A stretch of DNA of 64,000 bases from NCBI GenBank assembly GCA_965261015.1, contig CBDHCC010000002.1:806001-870000 (forward strand), in the 5' to 3' direction. A program made the position numbers and the translations under genes. Positions 11,501 through 26,500 of the stretch are shown piece after piece. Under the pieces are notes generated by a model. It saw nothing but the letters and a program-made list of their open reading frames with translations, was not told where the DNA came from and ran no database searches. Every line of letters starts with the position of its first letter. Position 1 is the first letter of the stretch. The stretch is from CBDHCC01 sp965261015 (GTDB lineage: Bacteria > Pseudomonadota > Alphaproteobacteria > Sphingomonadales > Sphingomonadaceae).

Positions 11501-14500
11501 GCGGCCACCGCATCCGGCGTGAAGCGGATTTGCAGCCGGGTCGGGCTGGCATCGGTGTCCGGCTCGAAGCCGGTGCGGGACACCCTCATGGTGGCCGCGT
11601 CGAAGGTCAGCCAGTCGGGCAATGGGCGGCCACTGGCGAGCGAGGCGGTGAATTGGCCCACACCCAGATCGAACAGCGCCACGTCGCCGTCATAACCCAT
11701 GCCTGTGGCAAGCAGGTCACCGCGGCTCGGATCGATGCGGATGGTGTCGGTGAACCGGGCGAGCCCCTCGCCCTCGCCACGCTCGAAGGTGAAGCGGACG
11801 TCGAACGCCCCCTCATCGTCGGTAGGCGGCGTGCCGGTGAAGGAGAGCCGCTCCGCGTGGAAGGTAAGCCAAGCCGGCAGCGCCGATCCGTCGAGCGTGG
11901 TGGCGGTGACACGGGTGCCATCGGGCAGACGCGAGGCGGAGAACTCGAAGCTCGTCGCGAGCGGCGAGCGCACCTCGTACCGCGCCATGATCGCGTCGCG
12001 CTTTGACAGTCCGTCCGAGAGCTTGGCGGCGTCCTTCGCCGCGAAGGTGAAGCGGTGCGCATAGGTGGCGCCATTCGACGGATCGCGCAGGAACACGGCG
12101 ACCTCCGTGTCGCCCACGAGGTCCTCGGGGCGAGCGCCCCGGAAGGTCATGCTGGCGGCATCGAAGGTCAGCCAGTCGGGCAACGCCTCGTTGTTGGCCG
12201 CCTTGGCAACCACCTCGAAGTCCGCCGCGAGGTAGCGACGCGCGGCCGTACCGAGATAATCGGCAGACTTGAAGAACAGCACGTCGCCCTGGAGGTCCAG
12301 GTCGTTGCCGAACGCCTCGGCCGGGATGACGAAGAGCGGCTGGTCCTCGACGCCGCCGACCACATCGGGACGCAGCACGGGCCCGTCGTTCCGCGGCAGG
12401 ACGGTGATGGCGGCGTAGGCCTTGGCGGTGCCGCCTCGTCCGTCGCTCACATAGTATTCGAAGCCGGCGGCGCCATTGTAGTCGGTGCGCGGGCTGAACT
12501 CGATTAGACCGGCGGCGTTGATCCGGACCTTGCCCCCATCGGCGAAGCGCTCGACGCCGGTGAGCAGGATGGTGTCGCCGTTCTCGTCCGTGTCGTTGGC
12601 GAGCAGGGTCGCGGAATCGATGACGAGGATCGTGTCCTCGAGCGTGCGCAGTCCGTAGTCGTTGCGTGCGATCGGCGCGTCGTTCAGCGGCCTCACCTTG
12701 ACTTGGTAGCGCAGCGTCGCGGACGCGCCGCGCGTATCGATCACATCGAAGGCAATGTAACCTTGGCCGAGCGTGCCCGGCATGTACGCGATGGCGGCGG
12801 TGTCCGCATCGAACACGGCCGTGCCGTTGTCCGTGGCCCGACCGTCGGCCGCCGCGTGAAGGCCGACGAACTCGAAGCCGTCGCCCTCGATGTCGTAGAC
12901 CTGCGCCATGAGCTCGGCGACGCTGATCGTGGCCGTGGTCTCCAGGCGCACCGACTGCGTCTGCTTGCCCATCCGGGGCGCGTCGTTCACCGGCTCGATG
13001 TAGAGTTCGACATGCCCGATGGAGGTCGCACCCTCGCGGTCGGAGAGGATGTATTCGAAGCCCGCGAAGCCGAAATGGTCTGGCCGGAAGGCGAGCTCCA
13101 GATAGTCGCCCACGACCACGCCTGCAGTGTTGGTCCCCTCTTCGCCGACCTTGCCCCAAGGGTCGATCTTGTCGCCCGCAGCATCGCGCAACGGGCGGGT
13201 GCCGATGATGCGCAGCTCCTCGAACTCGTTGTCGCCGTCCACGTCGTAGTCGTTGGCGAGCAGGGTCCCGATCCGGATCCGAAGGATCTGGTCCTCGACC
13301 CCGCGGATCAGCGGGTCGTCGACCGCCATTGGCGCGTCATTCACGGCGGCGAGGTTCACCTGCATGCGCGCGGTGGACTCGCGCCCGAACTCATCGCGCA
13401 CCGTGTAGTCGAAATAGGCGCGCCCGTTCACGTCGCGGTCGCCCGTGAACGCGATCAGCCCGTCCGGCTGGATCTGCGCCGATCCACGGCGGCCGTTCTG
13501 CACCGAGACGAGCGTCAACCGTTCGCCACCCTCGCTCACGTCGTTGGCGACGAGGCTGGCCACGTCGATGAGGGCGATCTCGTCCTCGACTCCGAACAGG
13601 TAGACGTCGTCGCGCGCGTTGAACCGACCCGCGCGAACCAGCCCTTCCATACGGTCCCGGTCCCAGACCGTGCCGTCGGAGAACACGATTTCCTCGACAC
13701 CGGCCGCGGTCCCCAGGAAGTGGTCGCGGACGCGGGCCGTGTCGGTGAGGAAGCCGCCGTCGTTCTCGAGTTCGATCAGGAGGTCGTCGCCGTCGCGGAT
13801 GAGCGACACGTCGGCGGGACGCACGCCCGCCTTGACGAGGACGCGGTCGATATCGTCGGCTCCACCCTCTTCCGCGATGAGGTCGGCGCCGCTGTCGAAG
13901 CCGAACAGGTAGCGGTCGGAGCCCAGCGCCCCGCGCAGCTCGTCCGCGCCGAAGCCGCCGTCGAACCAGTCGTCGCCGTCGGACCCCAGGAAGCGATCGG
14001 CGTGGATCGAGCCGACCAGCATCTCGATCGAGATCAGCGTGTCGCCCGTTGCCTCGCCGGCCAGCCCGCGCCCGCTGGCCAAGTCGATGACAACCGCCTC
14101 GTCCGCGCGCGAATAGTCGGCCGTGTCGAAGCCGCCTCGCCCGTCGAGCACGTCGGCGCCGCGACCGCCGCGCAGGAGATTGTCGCCTCCGTCGCCCCGG
14201 ATCACGTCGTCATGGTAGGAGCCCTGGACGATCTCGATGCCCGAGAAGCTGTCGCCCTGAGCGTCGCCGCCGCCGGCAGTGCCGTCCACCATGTCGACGG
14301 TCACGCCCTCGGCCGACAGCGAGTAATCGGCCGTGTCGATGCCAGCACCGCCGATGAGGACGTCCGCGCCACGACCGCCGACCAGGGTGTCGTCACCCCC
14401 GCCCCCGATGAGGGTGTCATCGCCTCTCCCACCTACCAGCAGGTTCGCGTTGTCGTCACCCTCCAGCACGTCGTCCAGATCGGTGCCCGTCAGGTTTTCA

Positions 14501-17500
14501 ATGCCCGTGAGCACGTCGCCCTCGGCGTCGCCTCCTGAGGCCGTTCCGGCGGCCAGCGAGACGCGCACTCCAGCTGTGCTGACGCCGTCGACCGCGGCGT
14601 AGCTCGCCGTGTCGATCCCGGCACCGCCATCAAGACGGTCCGCTCCGGCTCCGCCAATGAGGAGATCGTTACCATCGCCGCCGATCAGCGTGTCGTCACC
14701 GCCGCGGCCCTCCAGCCGGTCGTTCCCGGCACCGCCATCGAGACGATTGGCCTGCGCGTCGCCCGCCAGCACGTCGGAGAAGGGCGTTCCTAAGAGCGCT
14801 TCGATGCCGATGTAGACGTCGCCCTGCGCGGTGCCGCCCTGGCCGACACGTGCCTCCAGGTCCGCGCGCACGCCGACGAGCGAGCCCGCGAACACGACCG
14901 TGTCGAAGCCGGCCCCGCCGATGATGTGATCTGCGCCAGCACCGCCGTCGATGAGGTCGTCTCCGGCACCGCCATCGATGACATCGTCGCCGTCGCCCGC
15001 GTCGATCACGTCGTCACCGCCGAGCGCCAGAATATAGTCATCGCTCGCCGAGGTGCGGATCCCGTCCGCTCCGCTACCGCCGACCACATAGTCGATCAGC
15101 GCCCCGCCCTTCAGCGTGCCCGAGTAGAAGCTCTCGACCGTCGCACGTGCGAACGCCGTATCCTCGAGCCCTTCAGCGTCGGCGATCCGGTATTCCAGCA
15201 CCACGTCGCCCGTAAAACCCTGGTCGAAACGAGCGACGACGAACCGCTCGCCTTGGAACTCGACCACCTCGAACTGCCCCACTGAAACGCGTCGGCCCTG
15301 CGCGAGCGCCATCGGGTCGAGCAGCGCGTCCACGCGCACGAAGCGCGGGCGCGAACGATTGGGATCGTCGAGGTCTTTGTTCGGAAAGCCGTCGCCGTCG
15401 CTATCGATCTGCTCGATGTCGAAGTCGTTCTTGAGCAGGTCGGCGACGCGGACCACCAGCGGGATGTCGAGAGGGGTCGCGAAGCCCTCATCGTCCTGCG
15501 CCGTCGGATCGTCGTTGGAAGGGATGATGATAACGTCGACATAGCCTTCGGCGGTGCCGTCCACGTTGTCGGTAATGGTGTAGTAGAAGCCTGTGGAGGT
15601 GCTCGCATCGCGCCACGGCGTGAACAGCAGATCTCCGTCCTCGTTGAGTTCAAGATCGCCGTTCAGGCCCCTGTCGCGTGCCCAGCCGAGAAAAGTGAGC
15701 GGATCGCGGTCGATGTCGGTATCATTGGCGAGCAACGCCGCGATCGGGATGACGGTGGGCACGTCCTCGTAGACGTAGATGGTGTCGCGGTTCGCCACGG
15801 GCGGTCCGTCGGCCACGTTCTCGAACCACAGCGTCACCGTGGCGCCGTCCACGGCGCCCTCGGGATCGGTGACTGTGTAGGCGAACGTTGCCTCGCCCCA
15901 GAAGTCGGGGTCGGGATTGAAGATGATCGTGCCGCGATCGGTGATCGTGAGGTCGCCATGCACCGCATCGCGTGCCTGCTCGAAGCGCAGCGCGAAGCCC
16001 TCGGGGTCACGGTCGTTCTTGAGGAGCTCCACAATCGGGATTTCCATCGCCGTGTCCTCGAACCCGCGCAGGATAGTGAGCTCATCTGACGTGTAGCTGT
16101 CGTCCCGGGTGACGGGCCGGTCGTTGACGGGTGTGTAGACGACGGTCGCGCGTGCCCAGCTGTAGCCGTCCTGGCCGTCCGTGATACGGTAGTCGAACCA
16201 CGCCTCGCCGTTGAAGTCGGCGGTGGGCTCGAAGAGCACGGTGCCGTTGTCGAGCAGCCGGGCCGAGCCGCCATACGAGCCACCGATCGCCACGATCGAC
16301 AGCGGGTCTCCATCCCGCTCGACATCATTGGCGAGCAGCCGCTCGGGCCCGATCACGATGGGGTTGTCCTCGAGGATCGGCCCACCCGCCTCGGTCGTCT
16401 CGATGCGGTCGTCATTGGCCTCGGGCGGATCGTTGACGGCGGTCACCGTCAGGTTGACGCGTCCCGTGGCCGTGGCGCCCGACGGATCGGAAACCGTGTA
16501 CTCGAAGAAGGTCGGGCCCCAGTAATAGTCACGCGGTCGAACGAGGATCAGGCCGTCCGTGCCGATCGACACCTCGGCGTTGGCGCTGGAACGCACCGAA
16601 CGGAGCGTCAGCGCATCGCCGTCCACGTCCCGGTCGTTGGCGATGAGCACGCGCGGGTCGATGGTGAAGGCCGATCCTTCGGCCGTGACGAAGCCGCCGT
16701 CGTCGCGTGCCAGCGGCGCGTCGTTCACCGGTGTGACGTCGATGAACACACGCGCCTCGGCGCGTCCGCCCTCCGGCGTGTTGGCGACGTAGCGGAACTC
16801 GGCGCGTCCGTTGAAGTCGGCGTCGGGCGTAAACGCGATGTTGCCATCGCTCGAGAGCGCCACGGTACCATGCTTGGCCCCGAACACCTGACCCACGATC
16901 ATCCGGTCGCCGTCGAGGTCGTTCGAGAGCAGCCGCTCGACGCGGATGGTGAGGTCGCCGTCCTCGACGACCGTAAAGCCGGTATCGTCGCGCGCGCTGG
17001 CCACAGGGCGCACCCGCAGATCGACATTAGCCGTCGCGAAGCCGCCGCGGCCATCCGCTATCGTGTAGCGTAGCGCCGCCGGGCCATAATAACCGCCGGT
17101 TGCGGTGAAGACGACGTCGCCGTTCTCGTCCAGGCGCGCGACCCCGTGCTCGCCGCCGTCCACCGACAGGATGCGGACGCGATCGCCATCGGCGTCGAAG
17201 TCGTTGCGCAGGAGCTCGGCCGCACCGATCGTGAGTGGCTGTCCGGTGACCACGGAAAAGTAGCCGTCGTCGGTCGCGGTGGGCGCGCGGTTGTCCAGCC
17301 GCTCGCGCAGGCTGTCCTTGGTCCAGGTCACCCCGTCCGCGAACTCATAGGCCTCGACCCCGCGCCCATCGAGAGCCAGGGCGTCGATGACGGTGACGCT
17401 GTCGCCGGTCACGCCGGCGAAGCGCAGCACCACTGTCTCGCTGCCGCGGAACAGCCGCTCGACTGCGACGTCGGTCGACGCCACATCCAGGAAGCGCGCC

Positions 17501-20500
17501 ACGTCGCGTTCGCCCGCGCCAGTTCCTGTGCCGGTGTCGTTGAGCGTGTCGTGACCGTGGCCGCGAGCGAAGAGATAGTCGTCGCCCCCCGCTCCGCCCG
17601 CCAGGAGGTCGTCACCAGCGCCTCCAACGATCGCGTCCACGCCGTCGAAGCCGTAGATGTTGTCCTTGCCCGATGTGGCGATGTCGGCGAGGGCTCGTGC
17701 CCGCATCGCAGTGCGGTCCCACACGGTCCTGTCGGCGAAGCGCACCGTCAGGCTGTTGGTGGCGTTGTTGCCGGAACCGAGCGCATCCACCAGCACGAGC
17801 CGATCTCGGCTATCCTTGAAGCGGACAATCAGGTCTAGGCTATCAGGGCCACCACGCACGGCCGACGCCACGTCGGCGACAGTCCGGCCGTCGAGCTGGA
17901 CCACGTCGCGTCCCGATCCGGAAACGATGCGGTCGTCACCGTCGCCGGAGCGGATGACATAGGTGTCGTCGCCGCCCTCACCCACGAGCAGGTCGTTGCC
18001 GCGCCCGCCCACGATGCGGTCGTCGCCGCTCGTCCCCTGGATCACGTCGTCACCGTCGGTGGACGCGCTCGCCAGGAGGCGGTCGCGCATGTCGGCCACC
18101 GTAAGGATCGAGCCGTCCGTGAACGCCAGCGTCTCGATGCCACGCGAGCCGGTCAGCGCGTCGAGGATGACGATCTCGTCGTCCGTCCCGCGGAAGCGGA
18201 TCACGACGTCGTCGCTGCCCGCACCCCGTCTGGAGAAGGACAGCTCGTCAGCCGTGTAGCCGGCGATCTCGAGCCGATCGCCACCACTCGTCGCGTTGTC
18301 GCGGATCGTGTCGCGGCCATCGCCGCGTGCGAAACGGTAGATGTCGTCGCCGCCACGCCCGGAGAGCACGTCCTGCCCCAGACCGCCCGCCAGGATGTTG
18401 GGGGCGTTGTCGCCGGTGACGGTATCGTCGCCGCTCGTGGCGAGCCGTGCCAGGAGATCGGCGAAGCCGAGAACCGTCCCGTCCGCGAAGCGTACCTGCT
18501 CGATGCGGCCAGCGCCGGTCATGTCCTCGATGGTGACCCGGTCGGTCGTGCCGCGGAGCTTCAGGACGAGATTGGCCCCGTCACGGCTCTGCTCGACTGC
18601 CAGGTCGGCCGCGGTGATCCCCACCGCGAACTCCAGCACATCGCTGGCGCCCGCGCTGTCGGAAATGGTGTCCTGCCCATCACCGCGCGCGAAGCGGTAG
18701 AGGTCGTCGCCGGAGCCGCCCACCAGACGATCCACGCCTGAGCCACCGGACAGCTCGTCGTCGCCGCCGAGGCCGTAGAGCGTGTCGTCGCCCTGGCCGC
18801 CCAAGAGCACGTCGGGGCTATCGGAACCGAAGCGCGCCGCGTCGGCCACACCGGCGGTCAGCGCCATCGCTACGAGCCGTTCGGCCGACCACCGCGTGCC
18901 GTCGGCGAACTCCGCCGAAATCGCGAACGGCAGCGACGGCGCCATGCCCAAATCGATCCGGTCTCCAGTGCCGGTGATCTCCAGCGTTACGGTGGACCGA
19001 CCCTCCACCAGGCGAACGTCGTCGGGAGCGATGCCGGCACCAAACACCAGGCGATTGGCACCCAGCGTGTCCTCAATGCGATCCTGCCCGTCGCCGCGGT
19101 TGAAAAGGTAGGTGTCGTCACCCGCACCGCCCTTGAGAACGTCGTTGCCAGTGCCGCCGACGAGCGTGTCGGCGAAGGCCGATCCAGTGAGAATGTCGTT
19201 GCCCGCGAGCCCTGCCAGGAGCTCACCCTGGGCGCTTGCCGGAACGGTGCGCAGGCGCACGTTATCGAGCGAGGCACCTTCGCGATCGGCCGTACCTAGG
19301 CCGCGAAACTCCAGCGTGTTGTCGCCGGCCACTGACGTTACGATCAGCCCTTCCGACACCATTTGCGTGCCGACGTAGTCGATCGAGGCGACAACGGCTC
19401 CGTTCCACAGAACTTCAAAAGAGCCGGACTGAGCATTGGTGCGATTGGCGTGGTCGAACTGAAGGAGCAAACGCCCTTCGGCCAAGCCGGCCACCGTCTG
19501 TACGAACCGCTTGTTGTAGCCCTGCCCATCCAAGTCGATCCAATGTCGCCCCTCCGAAGGGGTGACGTCCGAACTGTAGACGAGTTCGAAGAGCTTGCCG
19601 TTCGCCTCGCGCCAGCCGGGGATGGAAGAGACGTTCCAGAACCCTCCCTCGTCCGAACCGAGTGCCGGATCGAAGGCTTCGAAGCCACCGTTGACGATCA
19701 AGTTGGGTCCAAGGTCCTGCCCGAATGCAGCCAAGCGGTCATCCCCACTGCTGGCAGTGATCGCCTTGGCCACGACGTCGGTCCACGACCAGACCGTTTC
19801 GTCAGCGAATAGAATTTCTTCGATCCGCGTTTCGGTGGTGTTGGACACGACACCCGGCAGTCGAATGCGCTGCGCGCCGTCGCCGATCCGGAACTCCAAG
19901 GCACCATCGGTAGCCTGGAGAACCTGGACGTCCTCCGGCGCTATGCCGGTCCCGAACTCGAACCGGTCGTATCCGCCAGCGTCCACGATCGTGTCGCGAC
20001 CGTCTCCGAGCGCGAAGTGGTAGACGTCGTCTCCCAATCCGCCCCTCAACTCGTCATCGCCCACTCCGCCCGAGAACACGTCGTTGCCCGCAAGAGCGGA
20101 GGTGCCGTCGCCGCCGACCAGCAGATCGTCGCCACTGCCGCCGGACAGGATATCGTTTCCACGACCACCATAGAGCCGATCATGGCCCTCCTGACCCGCG
20201 ATCCAATCATCGCCGTCACCGCCTTCGATCATGTCAGTCCCGGCGCCGCCAGCAAGTCGGTCGTCGCCACCGTAACCGAAGATACGGTCATCCCCGCCAT
20301 TGCCGAAGATCCGGTCGCCTTCCTGACTTCCAAGGAGTTCGTTGCTGTCGTCGTTATCGTCGATCTCGATCGCTTCGGAGATCGGGAAGGTCAGGCCGCC
20401 GAAGTTCTCGGGCCGCAGAGCCGCCGCGGCGACGCCCAGCAAGCGCAGAACGACGACCTCGCCACCATCCTCGTCCGTGTAGACAAGGATCGTGTCGGGC

Positions 20501-23500
20501 CCCGAGCGGCGGATCGCCAGTCGACCATCCTCAAAGGGATTACTTCCAGCGCCATCGATCGCGATCACATCGCCGTCGGCTCCGGCTTCGAAATCGGTGA
20601 TGATGTCGGCCACCGTCTCGAGTGACAGGCCGGCTAAGTCTAGCGTCTCGTACCGGTCCCGACCCGAGCCGCCGGTGTAGCGGTCCGCCGCGCCGTCGCC
20701 GAGATCAAGCACGATGAGGTCGTCGCCCGCGCCACCGTCGATGATATCCGCGCCCAGACCTCCGTCGAGGACGTCACCGCCTGCACCGCCGAAGAGGGTG
20801 TCGTCACCTTCATCGCCATAGAGCCGATCGTTGCCTCGGCCGCCCTCCAGGAGGTCGTTGCCGGCACCGCCCTCTAGAAGGTCGGCATCGCTGTCGAAGG
20901 TGGAGGTAACGACGCCGCCTCGGATGGTCGCGACATAGACGCCCCGCAGACCCGTGTTGCCCGCCTGCTCATCCAGCACGGTCACGCCGGATGTGGTCGG
21001 CACCCTAACGGTCTGCCCACCGATCCGCACATATGGATCGTAGTCGGGGTAGGCGCCGCTCCAGCTCAGCTGCTCGTACCGGTAGACCACATCGAATTCG
21101 TCCGGCCCGAGAACCCGCAACTGCAACTGAAAGGCATTGGGGTCGCGACCGCCGCGATAGCGGCCGACATCGTCCCAGGTCACGGTAATCGTCTGGGTGG
21201 CGGCGTCGAAGTCGTGCCACACGCGATTGGAGCCCGTGGAACTGCCACCGGGGCTTGGCACGAGTGCGCCGGCGCCAGTGTCGACGTCATGTGCATAGAT
21301 GCCGAGCGTGAGCGCGCCCAGCATCACCCGGCCATTGTTATTGATGGTAAGCCCCGTGACGGGTGAGCCGCCGATCGTCAGCTCCCCGCCGTTGAACTCG
21401 GTCGGAATGGCGAAGGTGCTCTGTGGGTTGTCTCCGGCCTGCAGCGCCGCCTCTCCGAAGCCCGCGGGTCCTCCAAGGCCGGCAACGAGCGAGTTCGTCA
21501 GGTTTCCGAACCTTGTGGCGAGGTCATCGGTGCCGGCCAGCGGAGCGCCGTCATCGCCGATCAGGTGATCGTTGCCGCCACCACCGTAGAGCTCGTCATT
21601 GCCGCCACGACCGTCAAGGAGATCGTCGCCCTCGCCACCAATGAGAACATCGGGAGCGCCGGTGCCGATGAGCGTACGCGGGCCGAGAAGTGATGGCGAA
21701 CGGCCCCCAAGGTTTTCACTTGTGATAGAGCCGGCTTGCACATTGGCGAGCCGAAGGAGTGTGCCGTACTCCGCCTGTGCCGACGATCCGTCGATCCGGT
21801 ATTGGACCAGGGTGTCCGCACCGTCCTGTCGGAGCAGGACGGTGTAACCGCGGGGCGGGTCGTACACTGCCAGGTTGTACGGCACCGAAATGATGTCGCC
21901 GCCGGATCCGGCCACGAAATCCGTGACAATGTCCACTTCTGCCGCCACATCGCGTCGATCGTAGCTGATCTGGTAACGGTCGCGCCCGGCTCCACCGGTC
22001 ATTATGTTCCGAGAACCGATGCTCGCCACGTTCTGGAACGTGTCGTCGCCAGCATCGCCGTTCAGCTCGTTCAGGCCACTCCCGCCATTGAGGATGTCGT
22101 CGCCGTCTCCTCCGTCAAGGCGATCGTCGCCATCACCCCCGGAGAGATGATCGTCGCCAGTTTCCCCGCGCAGGAGGTCATCGCCCACACCGCCGATGAG
22201 CGTGTCCGCGCCTGCCCCGCCTTCGAGTAGGTCGTTGCCGACCCCGCCATCGAGGTAGTCGTCTTGGCTGATGGGCAAACCGCGAAGACGCGTTCCGTCG
22301 ATCAGAAAAGCCTGCACACCCGGGAAGCCGGTGTTGCCGACGGTAGAGGAAAGAAGCCCGATGTCGCCGCTCGGCTCCTCCAGCCGAAGAACGCCATCCA
22401 AATAGACGCTTGGCGCGTCCTGATATCCTCCGTCGTTGAAGTAGGTGCTCCAGCCTTCCGTCTCAGCAAAGCGATACAGAACGGAAGTCTGGCCATCGGT
22501 TCCAAACCAGATTTCTGCCTGCGCCGACAGCCGCTCACCATCATGATTGTACGTTCCGACACCGTCGAAAGTGACCACCAGGCGACGATTTGGCGCGTCG
22601 AAGGCGTAGCTCATCACCCGGCTGCCAAGAGCTGCTCCGGGGACGCTGTCGAGCTCTTCGTAGTTGAGCGGCCAAAGTTCGAACGATGCCGAACCGATGT
22701 TAATGGTACCCGCCTTGTCGATACTGATCGAGTCTACATAGTAGTCGTCGAATGGCACGCGACCATCCGGGAAAATGGCGAGAAACTCAGGCGGAATGTC
22801 TATGTAGGCATAGGAGGTCTCGTAGGCGATCGGACCATCGAACTCCTGCGCGAACGGGACATTGGATCCGAAGCCGCTTGGTCCGTCAAAGCCAGTCAGA
22901 AGCGCACTGTCGATCACTCCGAAACGCGCCTGCAAGGAGGTGAGGGACAATGCCTCACCATCCCCGCCATCATAGTCGAGATCGCTGGGGACATCGCCGA
23001 TCAGGTGATCGTCGCCGGCCAAGCCCCGAATCGTATCTGCACCCCCACCGCCGGAGATCACGTCGTTGAAGCGTGTGCCGGTCAGCTGATCGTTTCTTGG
23101 CGTCCCATCGAGGATTACACCTGCACCGTCGTCCGAATAAACCGAAAAGGGGAGCCAAGGAAGATTGTCGAAGGTGAGCGCAGTCGCGAGCACGTTCTCC
23201 AGGCGCAGGAGCGCGCGGGCGTCGGACAGGTCGGTCGTTTCGCCATCGGCGTAGTAGACGATCGTATCGGCCCCGCTCTGCGCCAGCCAGACAGCCTGCC
23301 CATTCTGCTCGCTAATCCAGTCGCTGAACTGGATGCGGTCGCCACCTACACCCGCCTTGAAGTCAGTAACCACGTCCGGTGTTGCTGACGACGGTGCCTC
23401 CGTTGCGGCGAACGCTAGAGACGGTCCGTTTAAGCCGCCGTCTCCATCCCCCCAGTCGCCTGGGAAGCCGATGACGGGAAGAAGACTGCCGATCTGATAC

Positions 23501-26500
23501 ACATTCTGGCCGGGGCCGCCCGTCATGTTGTTGTGGCCCGGGCCCATGCCGACTTCGTAGAAAATGTCGTCTCCGGCTCCGCCGTTCAGGACATTGTTCC
23601 CGTCACGATCGCGGAGCCAATCGTCACCGTCGCCGCCGAACAACATGTCGTTGCCCAGCCCGCCGATCAGAGTGTCGTTGCCAGCCCCGCCCTCAAGCCA
23701 ATCATCGCCAGCCCCGCCGTCGAGGCGGTCGTCCTGACTGACGACGGCCCCTAGCGGCCGCGAGGCGCGGATCTCCATGGCGTGCACGCCGACAAGCCCA
23801 AAATTGCCGGTGGAGGCCGCATAACCATTCGGTCCGAAATCCGGAGCGATGAGAGCGAGTTCACTTGCACCCAGAAAGACTCCAGGCACGTAGCGATCGC
23901 TGATCGCGATCGGACCGAAGCCTTGGTTCGTCTCCTCGAAGCGGTAGATGACGTCCAGTTCGCCCGAGCCGAGCACCCGAATTTCTGCCTGAACGGCGAC
24001 AGGCACCGCTGCCTTGAAGTCCTCGATGACGCCGTCAAGCGTCACGAACAGCCGGTCGTTCTCGCCATCGAACTTGACGCTGAACGGCTTGATCCCGGTC
24101 AGCGGACCACCGAGATAAGGCCACAGGGCGAACTCCAGCTCACCCAGCCGGAAGGTGCCAACATTCGACAGCTCCAGCGAGGTCACCGAGGCACCGCCGA
24201 GCGAGAGCTCTCCCTCCACCAACCCGGCCAGGAAGTCCGCCGGGACGTCGATAACGGCGACGCCGTCATCGAAGGCGACCGCGTCGCCGAAGCCGGGCTG
24301 CCCGTCCGCGTCGCGCAGCAGCGCGTTGGAGAGACCGCCGAAGCGCTGCGTCAGTTCGGCCGTCGTCGGAGCCGGGCCGTTCGGGTTGAAGAGCAGATCC
24401 TCGGGACGATCGCCGATCAATCGATCATTGCCGTCGCCGCCGCTCAGCTGATCATTTCCAGCACCACCCAGGATCTCGTCGTCGCCATCGGTGCCGAAGA
24501 GTACGTCACGATCGGACGTGCCCTCTATAAGCACTCCTGGAGCGGATCCGCTCTCCGAGCTTTCCGGCGAGAAGTCGACGGTGCCGTCTCCAAGCTCGCC
24601 ACTCGCCGAGCCGTCGCCACTGACCGCCCCGTCTGAAGGAGAGCTAGTGTTTTCCGGCGAGACGCCGCGGGATGCGAATGTCTGCGAACCATTCGATCGC
24701 GCGTTCGTGGTTGCGTCACCGAACAGCGGATCTGCGAATGGATCGCCGCCTTGCGCGGGATGCAGCACCGCCTCGGCGGCGTGGCGGTCCAAGGCCGCCG
24801 AACGGACGCTGGCGATCGGCATCACCGTGCCGTCGGCGAACCGGATCTCACCAACGGACGTCAGCGTCGCCTTGGCGCCACCCGTGAGTGTCACCCGGTC
24901 TTCGGTCCCGCGTAGAATCAGAACGAGGTCGTCGCCGTCACCCACCACCACGATGTCGGCTGCGGCGATGCCGGGACCGAACGCCAGCACGTTGGTCGAG
25001 CCCGAACCGGGCCGCTCGGTGATGCGGTCGCGTCCATCGCCTCGATCGAAGCGATAGGTGGTGGACCCTGGATCGCCGACCAGCGCATCGTCGCCCTTGC
25101 CACCCGCCACGGAGCGCGTCCTGGCCAGCGTGCCGAAGTCGCGTCGATCGTCCGTGCCGGTGCCCGTCGCCAGGCGCGTCTCGATGTCGGCGCGCGTGAG
25201 CCTGGCACCGTCGGCGAACGTCACCTCCTCGATCGCGGCCCCGGCGTCGGTGAACATGTTCTCGACCGTGATCCGGTCGTCCGTGCCGTCGATGCGGATC
25301 ACTAGGCTGCTAGCCTCGATGGAGAAGCGCAGATCGGCCGGCACGATTCCGGGGCCGAACCGAACCCGGTCCACGCTCGTGGAGTTCGCGGCGTCGTGCT
25401 CGGCTATGACGTCCTGCCCGTCGCCACGCGCGAAATAGTAGATGTCGGACCCGGCTCCGCCTTCCAGACGATCGTTACCGAGGCCACCGGTCAGGATGTC
25501 GTCACCGCGACCGGTCTCCAGCCAGTCGTTTCCAGCCCCGCCGTAGACGTCGGCACCGGAGCCTTGCGTGCTGCCCGTAGAAAAGGACGGCACTACAATG
25601 TGATCGTCGCCGTCGGTTGACGGCACCGCCAGCGCCAGCTGCTGCGCGGTCCAGCCGCGCCCGTCAGCGAAACGGACATTGGCGAGCACCGGATCGGGAT
25701 CGCCTGCGCGTCCGACAAGCGTCACGCGGTCTTCGGTGCCGACTATGAGGAGGAGCAGCGACCCTTCTGCCCCTCGCTTGAGCCGCACGTCCTCTAGACG
25801 GATGTTGGCACCGAACTGCAACGTCCCCTGCCCGTCCACGGACGAGCCCGCCTCGATGCGGTCCTGACCGTCACCGCGGTTGAAGACGTAAAGGTCGGCT
25901 CCGCCGCCACCCTTCAGCACATCGTTGCCTCGGCCACCGCGCAAGGTGTCCGCTCGGCCGCCGCCGACCAGGGTGTCGTCGCCTTCGGTTCCGGTCGTGT
26001 CAGCCAGACCGAACAGTGCGTCGCGCTCGATACGTGTGCCGTCGCCGAACTCGACGAAGTCTACGCCGAGCTCTCCGCTGTAGCGCAACACGACCTCATC
26101 GGAGCCGTCGCCAAAGCTCAGCACCAGTTCCCTACGTCCCGGTGCCGAGCGCGCGACGCGCATCTCGTCGGCGCGGTAGCCGGTCACTCGGAGCCGATCG
26201 GCTCCCGAGCTGCCGTCGAACACGTCGCGCCCGTCGCCGATCTGAAATTCAAAGATGTCCGCGCCAACGCCGCGTCCGACCACGTCGTTGCCGCGACCTG
26301 CGGCGATCACGTCGGCGCGGTCGCTGCCGATGATGAGATCGTCACCATCGCTCGCTTGGTCCGCGACCGCGCGCTGGACGAGCGTCGCCACGTCCCAACT
26401 CTGCCCATCCGCGAAGACCAAGGTGGGCACCGCGCCCGACCCGAACCCGCCGGCGAGCAGCACCTGGCTGTCCGCGCCTGGAAAGTCGATGATCAGATCG

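Noticed and set aside
12703..14538. 611-aa plus-strand frame under RTX and cadherin-like repeats
   Set aside because: Its regular composition mirrors the repeats of the giant protein on the minus strand.
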